A DNA stretch of 64,000 nucleotides from Vallitalea longa (GTDB lineage Bacteria > Bacillota > Clostridia > Lachnospirales > Vallitaleaceae): the NCBI RefSeq assembly GCF_027923465.1, contig NZ_BRLB01000019.1, positions 35,110-99,109 on the forward strand, given 5' to 3'. The notes under the pieces were generated by a model. That model was not told where the DNA came from and did no database searches. It saw only the letters and a list, made by a program, of their open reading frames with translations. A program made the position numbers and the translations under genes. This document shows positions 34,949 through 44,376 of the stretch, piece after piece (position 1 is the stretch's first letter; each line of letters opens with the position of its first letter).

Positions 34949-37135
34949 TTAATTATTGACTTGTCTAATTTTATATCTTACACTCTCAAAATCCTTTAAT
35001 TCAGGTATAGTCAACCCTAGATTCATCAGTTCATCTCCACCAAACACACCCTCTATTCCATCAATCTCATAATTATACTCCTCATCAAGCCCTTTACATC
35101 TTATTTGTTGGTCTAGTGGATTTGGCACTGCTAATATTGTAGTATAGAACAATACCGCTTCTGTTTTATCCTCAGAAACAAACATCCATGCTCCATTATT
35201 TTTTTCATATGGATCCATTAGCCTGTAGAAATCTCCAAATTGAATGATCTGCCTATTTTCTTTATAAAAATCAATTTGTTCTTTAACCATATTAATCTGC
35301 TCTTCACTATATTGACTAATATCAAGTTCATATCCGAAATTACCTGACATAGCTATATTTCCTCTTGTATTAAGTGGTGTTACTCTTCCTACTTGATGAT
35401 TAGGAGTAACAGATACGTGACTTCCCATAGAAATAGGAGGATATACTATGCTGGTTGAATATTGAATTTTCAATCTCTCAATAGCATCTGAATCATCACT
35501 GGTCCATATCTGAGGCATATAATATAAAATTCCTGGATCAAACCTTCCGCCACCTCCAGAGCAACCTTCAAATAGAACATCTTTATGTCTTGTCACAATT
35601 TCTTCCATAACATAGTAAAGTCCTAACATATATCTATGAGCAGTTTCCATTTGTCTATCACTAGGTAATTCCACAGACATTACATCCGTAAGATATCTAT
35701 TCATATCCCATTTAACATAACTTATAGGAGCATTGGAAAGCACTTCTGATACAGAACCTATTATATAATCACATACTTCCTTTCGCGATAAATCCAGAAC
35801 TAATTGAAATCTTGTCATGACTCTTTCTCTATTTCTCACATGTAAACACCAATCACTATGATTTCTATATAAATCACTATCAGGAGATATCATTTCAGGT
35901 TCAAACCATAATCCGAAAGACATATTCATGTCATTAACATTATTTGCTAGCTTTTCCAGACCACCTTCAATTTTATCTGTGTTAACTTTCCAATCCCCTA
36001 ACGAACAAGTATCATCGTTTCTTTTGCCAAACCATCCATCATCTAGTACAAACAATTCAAGACCAATATCACTAGCTTTTTTAACTATTTTTTCTAGACT
36101 TTCTCTTGTAAAATCAAAATAAGTTGCTTCCCAGTTATTAATTAAAATCGGTCTTTGCTTATTCTTCCATTGTCCTCTCATAAGATTTTCTCTATAGAGA
36201 CTATGATATTCTCTTGACATCTCTCCTAATCCGTTACTGGAATATACCATTACTACTTCAGGAGTCTGAAACATTTCTTCTGGTTTTAATTGCCAAGAAA
36301 AATTCAACGGATTAATCCCCATCAGAACCCTAGGTCTACCTGTTTCACTAACAGAAACTTCTCCCAAAAAATTACCGCTATATACGAAATTAAATCCAAA
36401 TACCTCTCCATTTTCCTCTGTTGCATCTTTTGACATCAATGCTAGAAAGGGATTATGTACATGACTACTGGTTCCTCTTACACTACCTATGGACCTATTT
36501 CCTTGAACCAGAGGTGTTTTTACAATATGTCGTTCCCTTGCCCAAGCTCCTGACAGATGCAACATATCATAATTAGAATCTCTAAAATCCATACAACAAC
36601 TTTGTGCATTAAGAACTTTCAATATTTCATTTCCTTTATTAATGATCTGAACTGATTTAGTTATTACATTCCTATTGTTAAAAACTGTATAACTTAAAAC
36701 TACATGTAGATCAATCAATTTATCAACCAATGTCACCTCTATAGTTTCTGCTTCCTTATCATCTGCATATGTTGCAGGAAGTCCCTTCAATGATTTCTTA
36801 CCTTTTATAATTCTATATGAATCATATTTCAAATCTAATATTCGTGAACCATTTTCTTGTTCGACATTCATTGCTCCACTTCTAAAATCCACATGACCAA
36901 ATGTTGGATATTCCAGTAAAGCAGAATCAAGCGCATATTCAATATCATCTTTTTCAGGTATAATGCCCCAACATATAGCTTTAGTTGTATTAATTATACT
37001 ATCATTTATTTTTCTTATCTTCTTCCCATAATATAATTGAATCAGATTATCGTGTTTATCAGCTTTAAAAATATAACTTACATTTCTTCCTTGAATATGG
37101 AAGAGTCTTTTACTTTCTATACATTCTATTCCCAT
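34949..37135 (-). CDS. Alpha-galactosidase, GH36
   Basis: A 728-residue enzyme of glycoside hydrolase family 36, which releases alpha-1,6-galactose from melibiose, raffinose and related sugars. The N-terminal beta-sandwich (about 1-320) precedes the TIM barrel. Conserved motifs are ELFVLDDGWFGKRNDD, WFEPEMISPDSDLYR, YVKWDMNR with the nucleophile Asp (about 477), GCSGGGGRFDPG, and WTSDDSDAIERL with the acid/base. There is no signal peptide, so it is cytoplasmic. Length and order match the tetrameric AgaA/MelA group. AGGAG lies 7 bases before the ATG at 37135. No transporter is adjacent. Confidence 0.93.
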   Translation of the reverse strand: MGIECIESKRLFHIQGRNVSYIFKADKHDNLIQLYYGKKIRKINDSIINTTKAICWGIIPEKDDIEYALDSALLEYPTFGHVDFRSGAMNVEQENGSRILDLKYDSYRIIKGKKSLKGLPATYADDKEAETIEVTLVDKLIDLHVVLSYTVFNNRNVITKSVQIINKGNEILKVLNAQSCCMDFRDSNYDMLHLSGAWARERHIVKTPLVQGNRSIGSVRGTSSHVHNPFLALMSKDATEENGEVFGFNFVYSGNFLGEVSVSETGRPRVLMGINPLNFSWQLKPEEMFQTPEVVMVYSSNGLGEMSREYHSLYRENLMRGQWKNKQRPILINNWEATYFDFTRESLEKIVKKASDIGLELFVLDDGWFGKRNDDTCSLGDWKVNTDKIEGGLEKLANNVNDMNMSFGLWFEPEMISPDSDLYRNHSDWCLHVRNRERVMTRFQLVLDLSRKEVCDYIIGSVSEVLSNAPISYVKWDMNRYLTDVMSVELPSDRQMETAHRYMLGLYYVMEEIVTRHKDVLFEGCSGGGGRFDPGILYYMPQIWTSDDSDAIERLKIQYSTSIVYPPISMGSHVSVTPNHQVGRVTPLNTRGNIAMSGNFGYELDISQYSEEQINMVKEQIDFYKENRQIIQFGDFYRLMDPYEKNNGAWMFVSEDKTEAVLFYTTILAVPNPLDQQIRCKGLDEEYNYEIDGIEGVFGGDELMNLGLTIPELKDFESVRYKIRQVNN

Positions 37136-37277
37136 AATCATTCTCCTTACATTACTATTTATTAAAAGTTTACCTTATTTGATAGTATATTAACATGGTA
37201 TTTTGTATAGAAAATATGGTATAATGTTGGCTAAGAATTATAACTTGATGAATCAAATTAAGAAAGGACGTACATTA

Positions 37278-39251
37278 ATGTATAAAACAATTGGAATGGT
37301 AGCTCATGTGGATGCAGGTAAAACAACAATACTTGAACAAATCTTATTTCATACGAATTCCATTAAAAAAGCTGGTAGAGTTGATAATAAAAATACAGTC
37401 CTTGATTATCATAATATAGAGAAGCAAAGAGGAATCACAATATTTTCTGACCAAGCTATAGCCACATATAAGGATAGTACATATCAGTTGGTAGATACAC
37501 CAGGTCATGTTGATTTTTCAACTGAAATGGAAAGAGCCATTAGAATACTGGACTATGCAATAATAATCATATCCGCTGTTGAAGGAATAGAGGGACATAC
37601 CGAAACTGTCTGGCAGCTTTTAAGAAAATATAATATACCTACAATATTCTTCATCAATAAATTAGATAGAATAGGTGCAAATTTTCAAAATGTCATAGAA
37701 GAAATCAGTAATAATTTTACTAAGAATATAATGATTCTATCAAAGCCTACTAACGATAACAATATATCTTATATTCTAGATGATATTTCAACTGAAACGA
37801 TAGAATTCGTAGCTGATTATGATGATACAATACTAAATAAATATTTGGATGGTATAGAAATCCGAACTCCTGAATTAATTGATACTATTAGAGATTTGTT
37901 TAACAATAACACCATATATCCATGTTTATCAGGAATTGCTTTAAAAGGTATTGGAATTGATGAGCTTTTAAGAACTATAGATCTATTGGTAGAACCGAAA
38001 TATGAAAGTAACAATGAACTTCCTTTAGCTGGAACAGTTTATAAAATCAAATACGATGATGACGGTAATAAACTTACTTTCATAAAATTATATACTGGAA
38101 CCCTAGAAGTCAAGAACACTATTACCCATAAATTATCTGGCAAAGAAATAATCGAAAAGATAAATGAAATCAGAATATACAATGGAACCAAATACAATAA
38201 TAGTGATATTGCATATCCCGGACAGCTTATTGCTGTAACAGGTCTTAACTTATCTTATGTAGGTGAAGGAATAGGTGATATGAACGATTTTAATAGTTAT
38301 ATGTTAATACCAACTTTAAAATCAAAAGTCATATATTCTATTGAAGAGAATCCAAAAGATATCCTTAAAATATTTGAGATATTAACAGAAGAAAATCCGT
38401 CGCTAGATGTTGTATGGATAGAAGAATTAAAAGAAATCCACATAAAAGTTATGGGAACTATCCAGCTTGAAGTTCTAATTCATGTAGTAATGGAACGATT
38501 CGGTAAAACAATTGAATTCGGTACTCCTGAAATATTATACAAAGAAACTATATCTAGTAAAACTCATGGTTTCGGACATTTCGAGCCACTTAAACATTAT
38601 GCAGAAGTAGAATATGATATCAAACCCGTTAATAGAGGTTCTGGAATATCTTACGATTCAATATGCAGTGTAGATATATTACATAAAAGATGGCAGAGAC
38701 TAAGTGAAAAAAATATACCTGATGCCTGTAAAAAAGGAATTCTTACTGGTTCTCCTTTAACAGATATACATCTTACTCTTACTACAGGAAAATCACATGT
38801 CAAACATACTAGTGGAGGGGATTTCCGTCAAGCGACTTTTCGTGCTGTAAGACAGGGGATAGAAAAAACTGATAACATATTATTAGAACCCTATTACCAT
38901 TTTAAAATTAAGGTTGAAAAACATTTATCCGGTAGAGTAATAACAGATATCAACAAAATGCATGGTACAGTAGAGAACCCAATTAATAAAGGTGAACACA
39001 TAATTCTTATAGGAAAAGTACCAGTATCAACAGCAATGGATTATCCTTCACAACTTGCTTCTTTCTCATCTGGAAAAGGTAGTATTTCCTTTGTTTTTGA
39101 TGGCTATAATACTTGTCATAATACGGATGAAGTAATAAAAAGAATCGGGTATAACAAAAGTGCTGATAAAGATTATACTTCTTCATCAATATTTTGTTCT
39201 CACGGGAAAGCTTATACCGTTAAAGGGTGTGATATAGAAAATAATAACTAG
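37278..39251 (+). CDS. TetM-type ribosomal protection GTPase (EF-G-like)
   Basis: A 657-residue translational GTPase with G1 AHVDAGKTT, G3 DTPGHVDF and G4 NKLD motifs, then EF-G-like domains II-V. Overall order and length match the tetracycline ribosomal protection family (TetM/TetO, about 640 aa) rather than EF-G (about 690 aa). The first helix (SIKKAGRVDNKNTVLD...RGITIFSDQA) also fits. Such proteins release tetracycline from the ribosome, but divergent members in Clostridia have not been tied to resistance. An in-frame start 25 codons earlier lacks a ribosome site; the chosen ATG follows AAAGGA. Single gene. Confidence 0.82.
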   Translation: MYKTIGMVAHVDAGKTTILEQILFHTNSIKKAGRVDNKNTVLDYHNIEKQRGITIFSDQAIATYKDSTYQLVDTPGHVDFSTEMERAIRILDYAIIIISAVEGIEGHTETVWQLLRKYNIPTIFFINKLDRIGANFQNVIEEISNNFTKNIMILSKPTNDNNISYILDDISTETIEFVADYDDTILNKYLDGIEIRTPELIDTIRDLFNNNTIYPCLSGIALKGIGIDELLRTIDLLVEPKYESNNELPLAGTVYKIKYDDDGNKLTFIKLYTGTLEVKNTITHKLSGKEIIEKINEIRIYNGTKYNNSDIAYPGQLIAVTGLNLSYVGEGIGDMNDFNSYMLIPTLKSKVIYSIEENPKDILKIFEILTEENPSLDVVWIEELKEIHIKVMGTIQLEVLIHVVMERFGKTIEFGTPEILYKETISSKTHGFGHFEPLKHYAEVEYDIKPVNRGSGISYDSICSVDILHKRWQRLSEKNIPDACKKGILTGSPLTDIHLTLTTGKSHVKHTSGGDFRQATFRAVRQGIEKTDNILLEPYYHFKIKVEKHLSGRVITDINKMHGTVENPINKGEHIILIGKVPVSTAMDYPSQLASFSSGKGSISFVFDGYNTCHNTDEVIKRIGYNKSADKDYTSSSIFCSHGKAYTVKGCDIENNN

Positions 39252-39319
39252 CATATCGTTTTCTATTAATCTCAGTATTATATCTTGTCATTAAAGTAAT
39301 AGAGGTTATGTATCAAATA

Positions 39320-39350
39320 GGCTGTAGAATAATTGTATCATTCTACAGCC
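39320..39350. terminator. Bidirectional terminator
   Basis: GGCTGTAGAAT and ATTCTACAGCC pair perfectly over 11 bases around AATTGTATC, between the convergent TetM-like and DUF3810 genes. Confidence 0.85.
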
Positions 39351-39360
39351 ATTATATTTT

Positions 39361-40461
39361 TCAATTATTATTTTGTCTATATTCTGCTATTAACAGATCT
39401 ACCATTCTTCCATAACTATGAACACCATCACGCTGTTTATTTAATTTTAGAAAAGTATTATTTATTTTAGTCGAAGCTTTATCAATAGGACCTGAATACT
39501 TAGCCCAGTAATTATTATTATCAAGTAGATCCCTCAAGATACCATCACTATACATACTTTTCAACTTATAGTATTCTAGTTTATCATATTCATATAATTC
39601 GTTCATTGAATGTATAAGCGCAAGCATAGTCCCTGAATACTTGAAATCAGCATCTGGGTGAGAAGTACAAGTCAGATATGCAATATAATTAGCTTCATCT
39701 TCTCTAGCAAATCCTCTTTGATGTGCCATTTCATGACAAACTGTTGCTGGAAGCAAGATATCTGTCCTATCCTTATTGACATTAGCTTCACCTGTATAAG
39801 GGAAATACATGCCAGTTATACCTGTATAAGACATGAAATTTGAAAAAAAGACTCCTTTAGGTGTCCCGTATTCACCACCTAATTCTTCATAGGTATCAGC
39901 TATAATTATAAATCCTTCATGTGCACGACTAAATACATCATTGTACCCATCAGGTATATACATAATACCCTCTTTATTTTCAATTACATTTTTCCTTAGC
40001 TCATTAGCCTTTAAAATCAAATTTTCACAAAGACCACTTAATTCCTCAACTGTTGTTTCTTTTACATTGATTTCAGCTATATCCGCGAAAGGTAAGCGAT
40101 AATAGTTAAGTCCCCATACTATAACAAATACAAAGTAACCCACACTAATAAATATTAATAATTTTCTGATGGAATCAATCAAAACATATCTTTTTCTATT
40201 ATTTGATTTTATAAGTGATCTAATAACTTTTACAAATTTATATAAGAAAAAAACAATAAGAAATATTATAATAATCTCTGCCACTGAAATTGGAATAACT
40301 CCAGTAATTCTACTTAGGAATCTACCAATATATGAATAAATACCATTTGAATAATATTTTTCTATAAAATCAGGAAACGATTCAACAACATTAGTCAATA
40401 ATATACCAATAGGCAATAATAGTATAAGGCTCCATTTATAAACATGATTTGATTTTTTCAT
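39361..40461 (-). CDS. DUF3810 membrane protein with HExxH motif
   Basis: A 366-residue protein. Three N-terminal membrane helices (about 8-25, 50-80 and 100-125) are followed by a soluble domain containing CHEMAHQRGFAREDEANYIAYLTC (about 235-260). HEMAH is a zinc-metallopeptidase-like HExxH, and the downstream EDEAN could supply the third ligand. The family (DUF3810) has no proven substrate. The chosen start is the ATG at 40461; a UUG four codons upstream is also possible and the ribosome site is weak (AGAAAG). A single gene followed by a perfect terminator. Confidence 0.8.
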   Translation of the reverse strand: MKKSNHVYKWSLILLLPIGILLTNVVESFPDFIEKYYSNGIYSYIGRFLSRITGVIPISVAEIIIIFLIVFFLYKFVKVIRSLIKSNNRKRYVLIDSIRKLLIFISVGYFVFVIVWGLNYYRLPFADIAEINVKETTVEELSGLCENLILKANELRKNVIENKEGIMYIPDGYNDVFSRAHEGFIIIADTYEELGGEYGTPKGVFFSNFMSYTGITGMYFPYTGEANVNKDRTDILLPATVCHEMAHQRGFAREDEANYIAYLTCTSHPDADFKYSGTMLALIHSMNELYEYDKLEYYKLKSMYSDGILRDLLDNNNYWAKYSGPIDKASTKINNTFLKLNKQRDGVHSYGRMVDLLIAEYRQNNN

Positions 40462-40530
40462 AGCTAATACCAACTTTCTAATTAATATTAAGTACTTAAA
40501 ATGTCAACCTTTCAATATTATCTCTTTATA

Positions 40531-40556
40531 TGCCAACGGAAACGTCCCTAGTGTCA
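40531..40556 (-). repeat. REP-like GGGACGTTTC repeat, copy 1
   Basis: On the minus strand this reads TGACACTAGGGACGTTTCCG then TTGGCA: a TGACA-type end, a GGGACGTTTC core and a TGNCA-type end. It is one of four copies in the 817-base gap 40462-41278, which contains no recognisable gene apart from these repeats and the hydrolase promoter. Confidence 0.7.
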
Positions 40557-40931
40557 GCAATAATATTTACTTACTGTTAAATTATAGCCTATCAATTGTC
40601 AAATTACTGGTTTTATGGAATATAACAAATCATACCCCCTATATATGTGTATTTTTAATTATATCAACATATCAAAATAAGTATATTTATAAAGTAAATA
40701 TATTATATCATAATTTTCTACAAAAACATACTAATTATTACAATAATAATTGTTAAATATTTCATTGTGAAACACTTTTTCAATCTTCCTAATAACAAAC
40801 TCATTTAACCTAAATCATATCAAAACCTTAGTTATCTTTATTAATTATAAAATAATAAGGACACTAGATATCAATTTTAATACCTATGGCCCTCTACCTA
40901 TGGATTAATTAAAATCTATTAAATATATAAA

Positions 40932-40956
40932 TGTCACGGGGACGTTTCTAATGTCA
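40932..40956 (+). repeat. REP-like GGGACGTTTC repeat, copy 2
   Basis: TGTCACGGGGACGTTTCT then AATGTCA. It shares the GGGACGTTTC core and TGTCA end with copies 1 and 4, in direct orientation with copy 3 only 13 bases downstream. Confidence 0.75.
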
Positions 40957-40969
40957 GTGTATCGTAATA

Positions 40970-40996
40970 TGACACAGGGACAGTTCTTATGCGCCA
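40970..40996 (+). repeat. REP-like repeat, copy 3 (variant core)
   Basis: TGACACAGGGACAGTTCTTA then TGCGCCA. The core is GGGACAGTTC, a variant of the repeat, arranged head to tail with copy 2. Confidence 0.65.
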
Positions 40997-41118
40997 TATA
41001 TTCATATATTTTATGACACTTTAGTTATCCTCCTAATTAATATATTATATGTTCTATTTTAATATGTTATGTTGATTATTATATTTTTTATACTAATTAT
41101 TTCAAAATATAATTTACA

Positions 41119-41145
41119 TGGCAATCGAAACGTCCCCAAGACACA
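41119..41145 (-). repeat. REP-like GGGACGTTTC repeat, copy 4
   Basis: On the minus strand it reads TGTGTCTTGGGGACGTTTCG followed by ATTGCCA, again with the core and TGNCA-like ends, inverted relative to copies 2 and 3. Confidence 0.7.
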
Positions 41146-41202
41146 TAAAATATTAGAACTTTTCATAAAAATTTCATCTCTGTTTACCTAGTATCACATT
41201 AT

Positions 41203-41231
41203 TTGACACTAAATTACCTATTTGTTAAGAT
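41203..41231 (+). promoter_or_regulatory. Promoter of the alpha/beta hydrolase gene
   Basis: TTGACA and TAAGAT are separated by 17 bases; transcription would start about 40 bases before the ATG at 41279. Confidence 0.65.
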
Positions 41232-41278
41232 ATGAATATGAAGCAAATTAATATTAATATAATATTAGGGGGATGGAA

Positions 41279-42250
41279 ATGAAGAAAAAACGTATTCTTA
41301 TCGTTATCTTAATAATTTTAATTATATTTGTTGGTATAATCATATACGGTAGTAACTATTTTTATAATATTGCCATCGCTAGAAACAAAAAAACTTTTTT
41401 AGCTAGTAATCCTGACCTTAAGAAAAAAGAATCAGACAAGAAAGACACCCAACCTACCCCTATACCTAAAAAATCAGTTCCTTGGGTAGAAGAGCAAAAT
41501 TACCAAACAATAGAAATAACATCTGATGATAATCTAAAATTAAAAGCTTATTATCTTAAAGCAACTGAACCAAGTAACAAATTAGTAATTTTAGCACATG
41601 GTTATACATCAAAAGGAAAAGATATGGGCTTTCTAGGAAAATTCTATAATGAAGATTTAGGATACAATATTCTTATGCCTGATGATAGAGGCCACGGTGA
41701 TAGTGAAGGAGATTATATTGGCTTTGGATGGCCTGATAGAAAAGATTATGTTAAATGGATAGAATTGATGATAGAAAAACTTGGTGAAAATTGCGAAATC
41801 GTTCTCCATGGTATTTCCATGGGTGGTGCAACTGTTATGATGGTGAGCGGCGAAAAACTACCGGAACAGGTTAAAGCCATTGTAGAAGATTGTGGTTATA
41901 CTTCGGTTTTTGACCAATTATCTTATCAGTTCAGCCGTATGTATCATTTACCTGAATTTCCTTTATTACATACTACAAGCCTATTGACTAAAGTTAAGGC
42001 AGGATATAACTTCTGGGAAGCTTCGTCCATTAAACAAGTTGAGAAATCCAAAACACCGATTTTATTTATTCATGGTACAGAAGATACATTTGTTCCTTAT
42101 GAAATGGTTAATGAATTATATGAAAGTTGTAATAGTGAAAAGGATTTATTTATAGTGGAAGGTGCAGGACATGGGGCTTGTTATTCTACAGATAAGGAAG
42201 GATATGAGAATAAGGTTAGAGAGTTTTTAAGAAAATTCATTGAATATTAA
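41279..42250 (+). CDS. Membrane-anchored alpha/beta hydrolase
   Basis: A 323-residue serine hydrolase. An N-terminal lysine-rich segment and membrane helix (about 3-26) anchor it, a Pro/Lys linker (TPIPKKSVPW) follows, then an alpha/beta-hydrolase domain. The nucleophile elbow is HGISMGGA, the oxyanion segment AHGYTSKGKDMG, an acid in HGTEDTFVPYEM and the His in EGAGHGACYS. It resembles the YqkD/esterase-like group found with cell-envelope functions; substrate unknown. The ATG at 41279 is 6 bases after AGGGGG; an ATG two codons earlier overlaps that site. Confidence 0.88.
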   Translation: MKKKRILIVILIILIIFVGIIIYGSNYFYNIAIARNKKTFLASNPDLKKKESDKKDTQPTPIPKKSVPWVEEQNYQTIEITSDDNLKLKAYYLKATEPSNKLVILAHGYTSKGKDMGFLGKFYNEDLGYNILMPDDRGHGDSEGDYIGFGWPDRKDYVKWIELMIEKLGENCEIVLHGISMGGATVMMVSGEKLPEQVKAIVEDCGYTSVFDQLSYQFSRMYHLPEFPLLHTTSLLTKVKAGYNFWEASSIKQVEKSKTPILFIHGTEDTFVPYEMVNELYESCNSEKDLFIVEGAGHGACYSTDKEGYENKVREFLRKFIEY

Positions 42251-42369
42251 TTGCTATCCTCTATTAATTTTCTATTATACTTAATTTAATATTTATCATT
42301 TTAATGTATGTATAAAGATATATTATTATTTTGACAATGATTTTAGACAACTAGATTTTTAGGCAACTA

Positions 42370-42525
42370 AATATTGAAGAAATACTCAATGAACCTTGAT
42401 TAAAAATATATGAAGTTGGGTCAACAATACTTAATTCTTCTGGAATATATTATGACATTACATCATTAAAGGATTCTATTTTTGATATGTTTAACGATAA
42501 CACTATGGAAATTCCTGTGAATTAA
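42370..42525 (+). pseudogene. Decayed C-terminal coding remnant, family unknown
   Basis: One frame reads NIEEILNEP, an in-frame TGA, then LKIYEVGSTILNSSGIYYD and ITSLKDSIFDMFNDNTMEIPVN before a TAA. Its composition is coding-like, but it has no start codon or ribosome site and contains the internal stop. It lies just before a well-formed small gene, as though it were the end of a lost operon partner. No family is recognised. It accounts for most of the gap 42251-42546. Confidence 0.45.
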
Positions 42526-42546
42526 AAAAAGTTAAAGGGTGAGAAT

Positions 42547-42858
42547 ATGAAAACTACTAATGATGATTATAGGATATTTTATAATAAGAACTTTTGGATT
42601 ATTATTACCTCAATATCGTTTTTCATACAACTAATTTTTATAGTAATGAACATGATACTGGGTAATGACATACTTATTTTGCAAACATTATATATGTTTT
42701 TTTGTTTGATATTTGGTATTTTAGTTGTTACATTTATTATTTGTTGTATTCGTTTTTTAATACACGATTTCAAAGACTCAAATATAAAAAACAAATTATT
42801 TATTATTATTCTACTAATTCTATTTTCTTTAAAGGCTTTGATGGAAATATCAAGATAA
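42547..42858 (+). CDS. Small hypothetical membrane protein, 103 aa
   Basis: Three hydrophobic segments (about 13-35, 41-68 and 82-97) with charged N- and C-termini and a KDSNIKNK loop near residue 75. No family is recognised. AAAGGGTGAG lies 5-8 bases before the ATG. The coding remnant immediately upstream ends 21 bases before it, which suggests that it once belonged to a two-gene unit. A stable GC hairpin follows. Confidence 0.6.
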   Translation: MKTTNDDYRIFYNKNFWIIITSISFFIQLIFIVMNMILGNDILILQTLYMFFCLIFGILVVTFIICCIRFLIHDFKDSNIKNKLFIIILLILFSLKALMEISR

Positions 42859-42913
42859 ATATTATTAATTTTTTTAACCTAGAGTCAACAAACTATATAA
42901 TAAACATTTTAGT

Positions 42914-42946
42914 AGAGGGGGTTAATTGCGACTAATCTCCCCCTCT
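42914..42946. terminator. GC hairpin between the lanthipeptide locus and the small membrane gene
   Basis: AGAGGGGG pairs with CCCCCTCT, and an inner TTA/TAA extends the stem. The strong stem is exceptional in this AT-rich sequence, yet neither side has a clean U-tract, so termination is only probable. It lies about 90 bases past the lanC stop. Confidence 0.5.
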
Positions 42947-43038
42947 TAACGTACATACAGTTACTTTTTATGCGCAAAATTAAAATTTTATTATTTGGTT
43001 TAAAAAAATTACTACTAATTTCAAATTGAAATTAGCTA

Positions 43039-44376
43039 TTATCTTATCAAAAATACTAAATCCCAGTCAGACTCCTGCTCCTCTATTAATCCAATCAACA
43101 CTGTAAAAACTCCTGCCACACCATCAAGTAATCCTGCAATATCTTGCTTATCCGATTTTTCCCCTTCTTGATAACCATAGAGTTCATTTGGCTTCCATAG
43201 CTCTATTACTCGTTCAGCCAGATTATTACGTAGATCTCCAAGAAGTTCATCTCCACTTTCTGAATACATTCTCTGTACCATCTGAAGTAATCCTGCATAC
43301 CCATGACAGAAAGTATCCGATTCTATATTCCATTTATCCATTGGTCGAAGAGCTGTTCCTCTAAAAGTATCTAGTGCTACCTCTTTCCATTCTTCATTAT
43401 TAACTGCCATTCCACTTAACCATAGAGCCCTTGCAACACCAGGGCTTCCATAACACCATGCTTCACGTACTGCAGTATTTTTTGATCTTCCTTCTATATT
43501 TTCTTCCCATGAAACCCTAGCAGGCCATATTGGTCCGAACTTATCTGATGTTTTCCACCTCATCATCCAATCAACAATCTTATGTATAGCTTCACGTTGC
43601 CCAGTCACTTCTACTTTGTTAATCATAGCAATAGACATCAAAGCAAGAACCCCTACAATACCATGAGACATTCCACAGTTAAAATGACCATTGGGATATT
43701 CTTTTCTTCCATATCCCCTATACTTGTCATATGAAACGAACCAGCCTGGCACCATTATCCCATTGATTTTTTTATATTCACATAGCTTAACTAAGTATAA
43801 AAGAATCTGCTCTAAGGCATTTCTCATCTCAAGTTCTTTTCTAAAACATAAAGTATAACGTCCTATACCACTCATCCCTTGAATTACATCAAAATCATCT
43901 AGAGAAACACCTTCATCTGACTTTGACTGGATAAATTCCATCATACTAGGAAATGATCTAAGGAAAACTGAATTAAGTTCTCCAATGAAGTTCTCATATC
44001 TCTCTCCACCTCGTGATAGAGCTCTAGCTGCTATTATTACACCAGCTAATCCTGTCCATAAACCGAATCCTTTTATTCCTTCTTTCATTATTTCTTTCTG
44101 TATTTCTTGTAAATAGGAATAACCTATCTTATCCCAACCTTTTTCTGGTTCAATCCTATCTAAAGCACCAAACATGACACACAAGCCACTGTATCCTCTA
44201 GCTAAATCAGTAGCAGACCATGGCATATAATCCAGTCCCTTTTTTTTGCGAGTCTCTATTGATTCAAGCATCTTTTTTTTAATCTGTTCAGCGTTAACTA
44301 ATCTCTGCACTCCATCATTCACGACTTTCAATACTTCACTTCTTATTCTTTCATCTATTACCTGAGACCATTCCAT
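43039..44376 (-). CDS. lanC: Lanthipeptide cyclase LanC
   Basis: A 445-residue LanC-type enzyme that adds Cys thiols to dehydrated Ser/Thr to form (methyl)lanthionine rings. It shows the expected zinc ligands, Cys308 in WCYGSPG and Cys357-His358 in FCHGYAG, and the catalytic His238 in NCGMSHGIVG. Helical-barrel repeats (GLWTGLAGV, GMSGIG) run through it. The ATG at 44376 has AAGGAGG 9 bases upstream; earlier in-frame starts are too close to it or lack one. It overlaps the end of lanT by 26 bases, indicating coupled translation. It is the last gene of lanA-B-T-C. LanC is 60-70% as similar in pattern to NisC-type proteins as to any other, by eye only. Confidence 0.92.
   Translation of the reverse strand: MEWSQVIDERIRSEVLKVVNDGVQRLVNAEQIKKKMLESIETRKKKGLDYMPWSATDLARGYSGLCVMFGALDRIEPEKGWDKIGYSYLQEIQKEIMKEGIKGFGLWTGLAGVIIAARALSRGGERYENFIGELNSVFLRSFPSMMEFIQSKSDEGVSLDDFDVIQGMSGIGRYTLCFRKELEMRNALEQILLYLVKLCEYKKINGIMVPGWFVSYDKYRGYGRKEYPNGHFNCGMSHGIVGVLALMSIAMINKVEVTGQREAIHKIVDWMMRWKTSDKFGPIWPARVSWEENIEGRSKNTAVREAWCYGSPGVARALWLSGMAVNNEEWKEVALDTFRGTALRPMDKWNIESDTFCHGYAGLLQMVQRMYSESGDELLGDLRNNLAERVIELWKPNELYGYQEGEKSDKQDIAGLLDGVAGVFTVLIGLIEEQESDWDLVFLIR

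Noticed and set aside
36357..36542. Short plus-strand frames across the alpha-galactosidase gene
   Set aside because: Shadow frames in AT-rich coding sequence without start signals.
39007..39189. Minus-strand frame in the TetM-like gene
   Set aside because: Antisense to a long conserved coding region and without ribosome site.
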